Assembly (NCBI RefSeq): GCF_040581485.1
Contig: NC_090129.1
Coordinates: 9,348,501-9,412,500, forward strand
Source: Linepithema humile
Lineage: Eukaryota; Arthropoda; Insecta; Hymenoptera; Formicidae
Reading direction: 5' to 3'
DNA: 64,000 nucleotides
The translations under genes and the position numbers were made by a program. The notes below the pieces were generated by a model. The model searched no databases and had not been told where the DNA came from. It saw only the letters and a list, made by a program, of their open reading frames with translations. Shown in pieces: positions 62,487 through 64,000 of the stretch. Positions within the stretch are counted from its first letter, which is position 1. Every line of letters begins with the position of its first letter.

Positions 62487-63943
62487 ATTGCCAAACTCAA
62501 TATATCCGTACATTCTATAGTTTGCAGAATTTTTTATATCTTCGATTTAATTTGTATAAAGTAATTAATATATTTACATTGAGACATATTACAAATGCCA
62601 TTAGGAAAAGATAATCAATCATGTATGTTCGAAAAAGTGAATCAGCTCAGAATAATTTGCAAAATAGCTTTGTAAATTAGTTCAAACATGTTTAACTATT
62701 GTAATAACAATTGAATCTTGGAACAGATTTCACTTTTGTAAATATTTTAAATATAAGTATTTTGTATGTTGAAAAATGCGTTATTTATGTGTCGTTATTT
62801 GTTTTTACCCATTATTAATCAAGTATAAAGCAACTTCCTCAACACTTAGCTATAAAGAGAAAATTATCTATTGACAAGTTACCAACCAGTGCTCTTTTAC
62901 CATCCCGGAAAATGGATGTGGCCATGTGGTTGCAGGCAGGCTGTAAAATGGATGTACGTGCCGCTAGTGTACGGCCTAGAAAAAGCGTCTTACGAAAAAC
63001 GGCAGCGTGGCTCCTCTCAGGTTTCTCTCTTGTACAATCATTTTCTTTCTTTCAATGGAAAAAGGATTTAAAGAATGTTGTGAAATAAAATACATTGTTT
63101 GTCGAGAAAAGATTTTAATAAAACCAAATACAATATAATAATAGTATACAATAAATAATATTGAATTTAGAAAACATATACAATGAAGAAGAAATATATA
63201 CAACAATGCTGCATACAGATGCAATAATGTGATATACATACATATATATGTAATACAATATACAATTATATAATATAATATATAATATACAATATAATAT
63301 ACAATATATTAATACAATATTTTGTACAAATGAGAAAAAGATTTTTACAAGTTTACAATATTTAAGAGAAATGTTCCAGTGGCAATATATTTAAGAATTA
63401 ATTATTATTAAAGATGTGATGTTTTCTATGAAAATAATATTTTTAATATTACATAATAAAGATTAAAATTTACTTCGCGGAAATTTAAAACTAAAATTTG
63501 CTTTTATTAAACGACGATATTAAATATTTGCAAAAATAATTGGATATATAAATTTACCACAGTTTCCAGACATTATATTTATGAATATTAAAAAATTATT
63601 TTGTTCATATATTTTCGGAGATTGAGACATATCCAGCCATTGGGACATTTAGCTTATTACAATTTTTCTTAATATATTATCTTATATTCCATCGAAATGA
63701 TATACAAGATAATACAAAATGAAAATAATATGTCAATATGTCAATAATATGTCAATAAAATCATTTAAACGTTTAAAAGTTTTATGTATAATGCAAAATA
63801 CTTTAGTTAAAAAAAGTTGAACAATACAATTTTTAATTTATAATCGAAAGTATCTCTTATAATTCAAAAAGTAGTAATATTTTATTAGTGAAATTTATTA
63901 ATCTAAACATTTAAACATCTAAACGTTCAAACTTTTTCATAAT
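62487..63943. other. AT-rich spacer downstream of RPB11
   Basis: RPB11 3' flank, then a 130-base GC-richer island (about 62880-63010), then very AT-rich DNA with a TATAATATACAATA-type low-complexity stretch at 63225-63330. No coding exon is supported. The right part may be the 3' untranslated region of a minus-strand gene ending at 63944. Confidence 0.5.
63225..63330. repeat. AT-rich low-complexity stretch
   Basis: Irregular repeats of TATAATA and ATACAATA, nearly free of G. Confidence 0.8.
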
Positions 63944-64000
63944 TTACGCAAGAAACATCTTCCGTTTTTTGAAAGAGAATCTTGCTGTTTGCCCACCCGA
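63944..64000 (-). CDS. Possible C-terminal end of a minus-strand gene entering from the right edge
   Basis: From the edge, one minus-strand frame runs 18 codons (GQTARFSFKKRKMFLA at its end) to a TAA, in DNA with sharply higher coding-like base composition than the AT-rich stretch after the stop. It is too short to identify. It could equally be chance. Confidence 0.3.
   Translation of the reverse strand, partial: SGGQTARFSFKKRKMFLA

Noticed and set aside
62871..63071. 66-codon plus frame downstream of RPB11
   Set aside because: Short, in a small GC-richer island with no splice signals or family match; probably RPB11 3' flank.
1..64000. tRNA genes, CRISPR arrays, rRNA, telomeric repeats
   Set aside because: No cloverleaf with a proper T-loop box, no regularly spaced repeats and no TTAGG arrays were seen by eye. 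A covariance-model search would be decisive for small RNAs.

Overview
This window reads as nuclear DNA of an insect. The evidence is GT-AG spliced genes with insect-type orthologues, long introns, AT-rich spacers broken by CpG-rich islands, microsatellites, and short non-autonomous DNA transposons. Gene sequences and the mosaic base composition suggest a hymenopteran, perhaps an ant, but I could not test that. No prokaryotic operon, CRISPR array, tRNA or rRNA was found.

Layout from left to right. A three-exon fatty-acid-binding protein gene (742-1934, +) faces a large low-complexity gene on the minus strand (7272-3844). That second protein carries a PAM2 motif, the short linear motif that binds poly(A)-binding protein. 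It is possibly a Map205-like microtubule-associated protein, and its first coding exon was not found. About 9.5 kb without a supported coding exon follows. A PP2C-family phosphatase of PPM1E/PPM1F type then covers 45868-16824 (-) in eight exons, with a 19.9-kb intron before the last exon. An intronless CFAP299 gene (40235-40948, +) lies inside one of its introns on the opposite strand.

Next come a small twin-CX9C gene of the C22orf39/UPF0545 family (47526-46944, -), divergent from NCBP3 (48302-51009, +, seven exons), then the ERK MAP kinase gene, orthologue of Drosophila rolled (60194-56140, -, seven exons). ERK is head-to-head with RPB11/POLR2J (61928-62486, +, four exons). The right edge is very AT-rich and holds a possible C-terminal coding end of another minus-strand gene.

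The most striking non-genic structure is the 1.73-kb ERK/RPB11 intergenic region. It contains at least seven short foldback elements in four families. Three copies of one family are each exactly 156 bp, and one of these is inserted inside another. Five of the seven elements have clean A/T-only 3-bp target duplications (ATA or TAA). Two further elements flanked by TA lie in a PP2C intron, and an old, long inverted-repeat pair lies at 34.4/35.7 kb.

The genes are mostly unrelated housekeeping or signalling genes: RNA polymerase II core, cap-binding, MAPK signalling, a phosphatase, a flagellar factor and a lipid chaperone. I see no evidence for a new multi-gene system. The novelty lies in the mobile-element cluster, a nested gene, possible alternative exons and the PAM2 protein.
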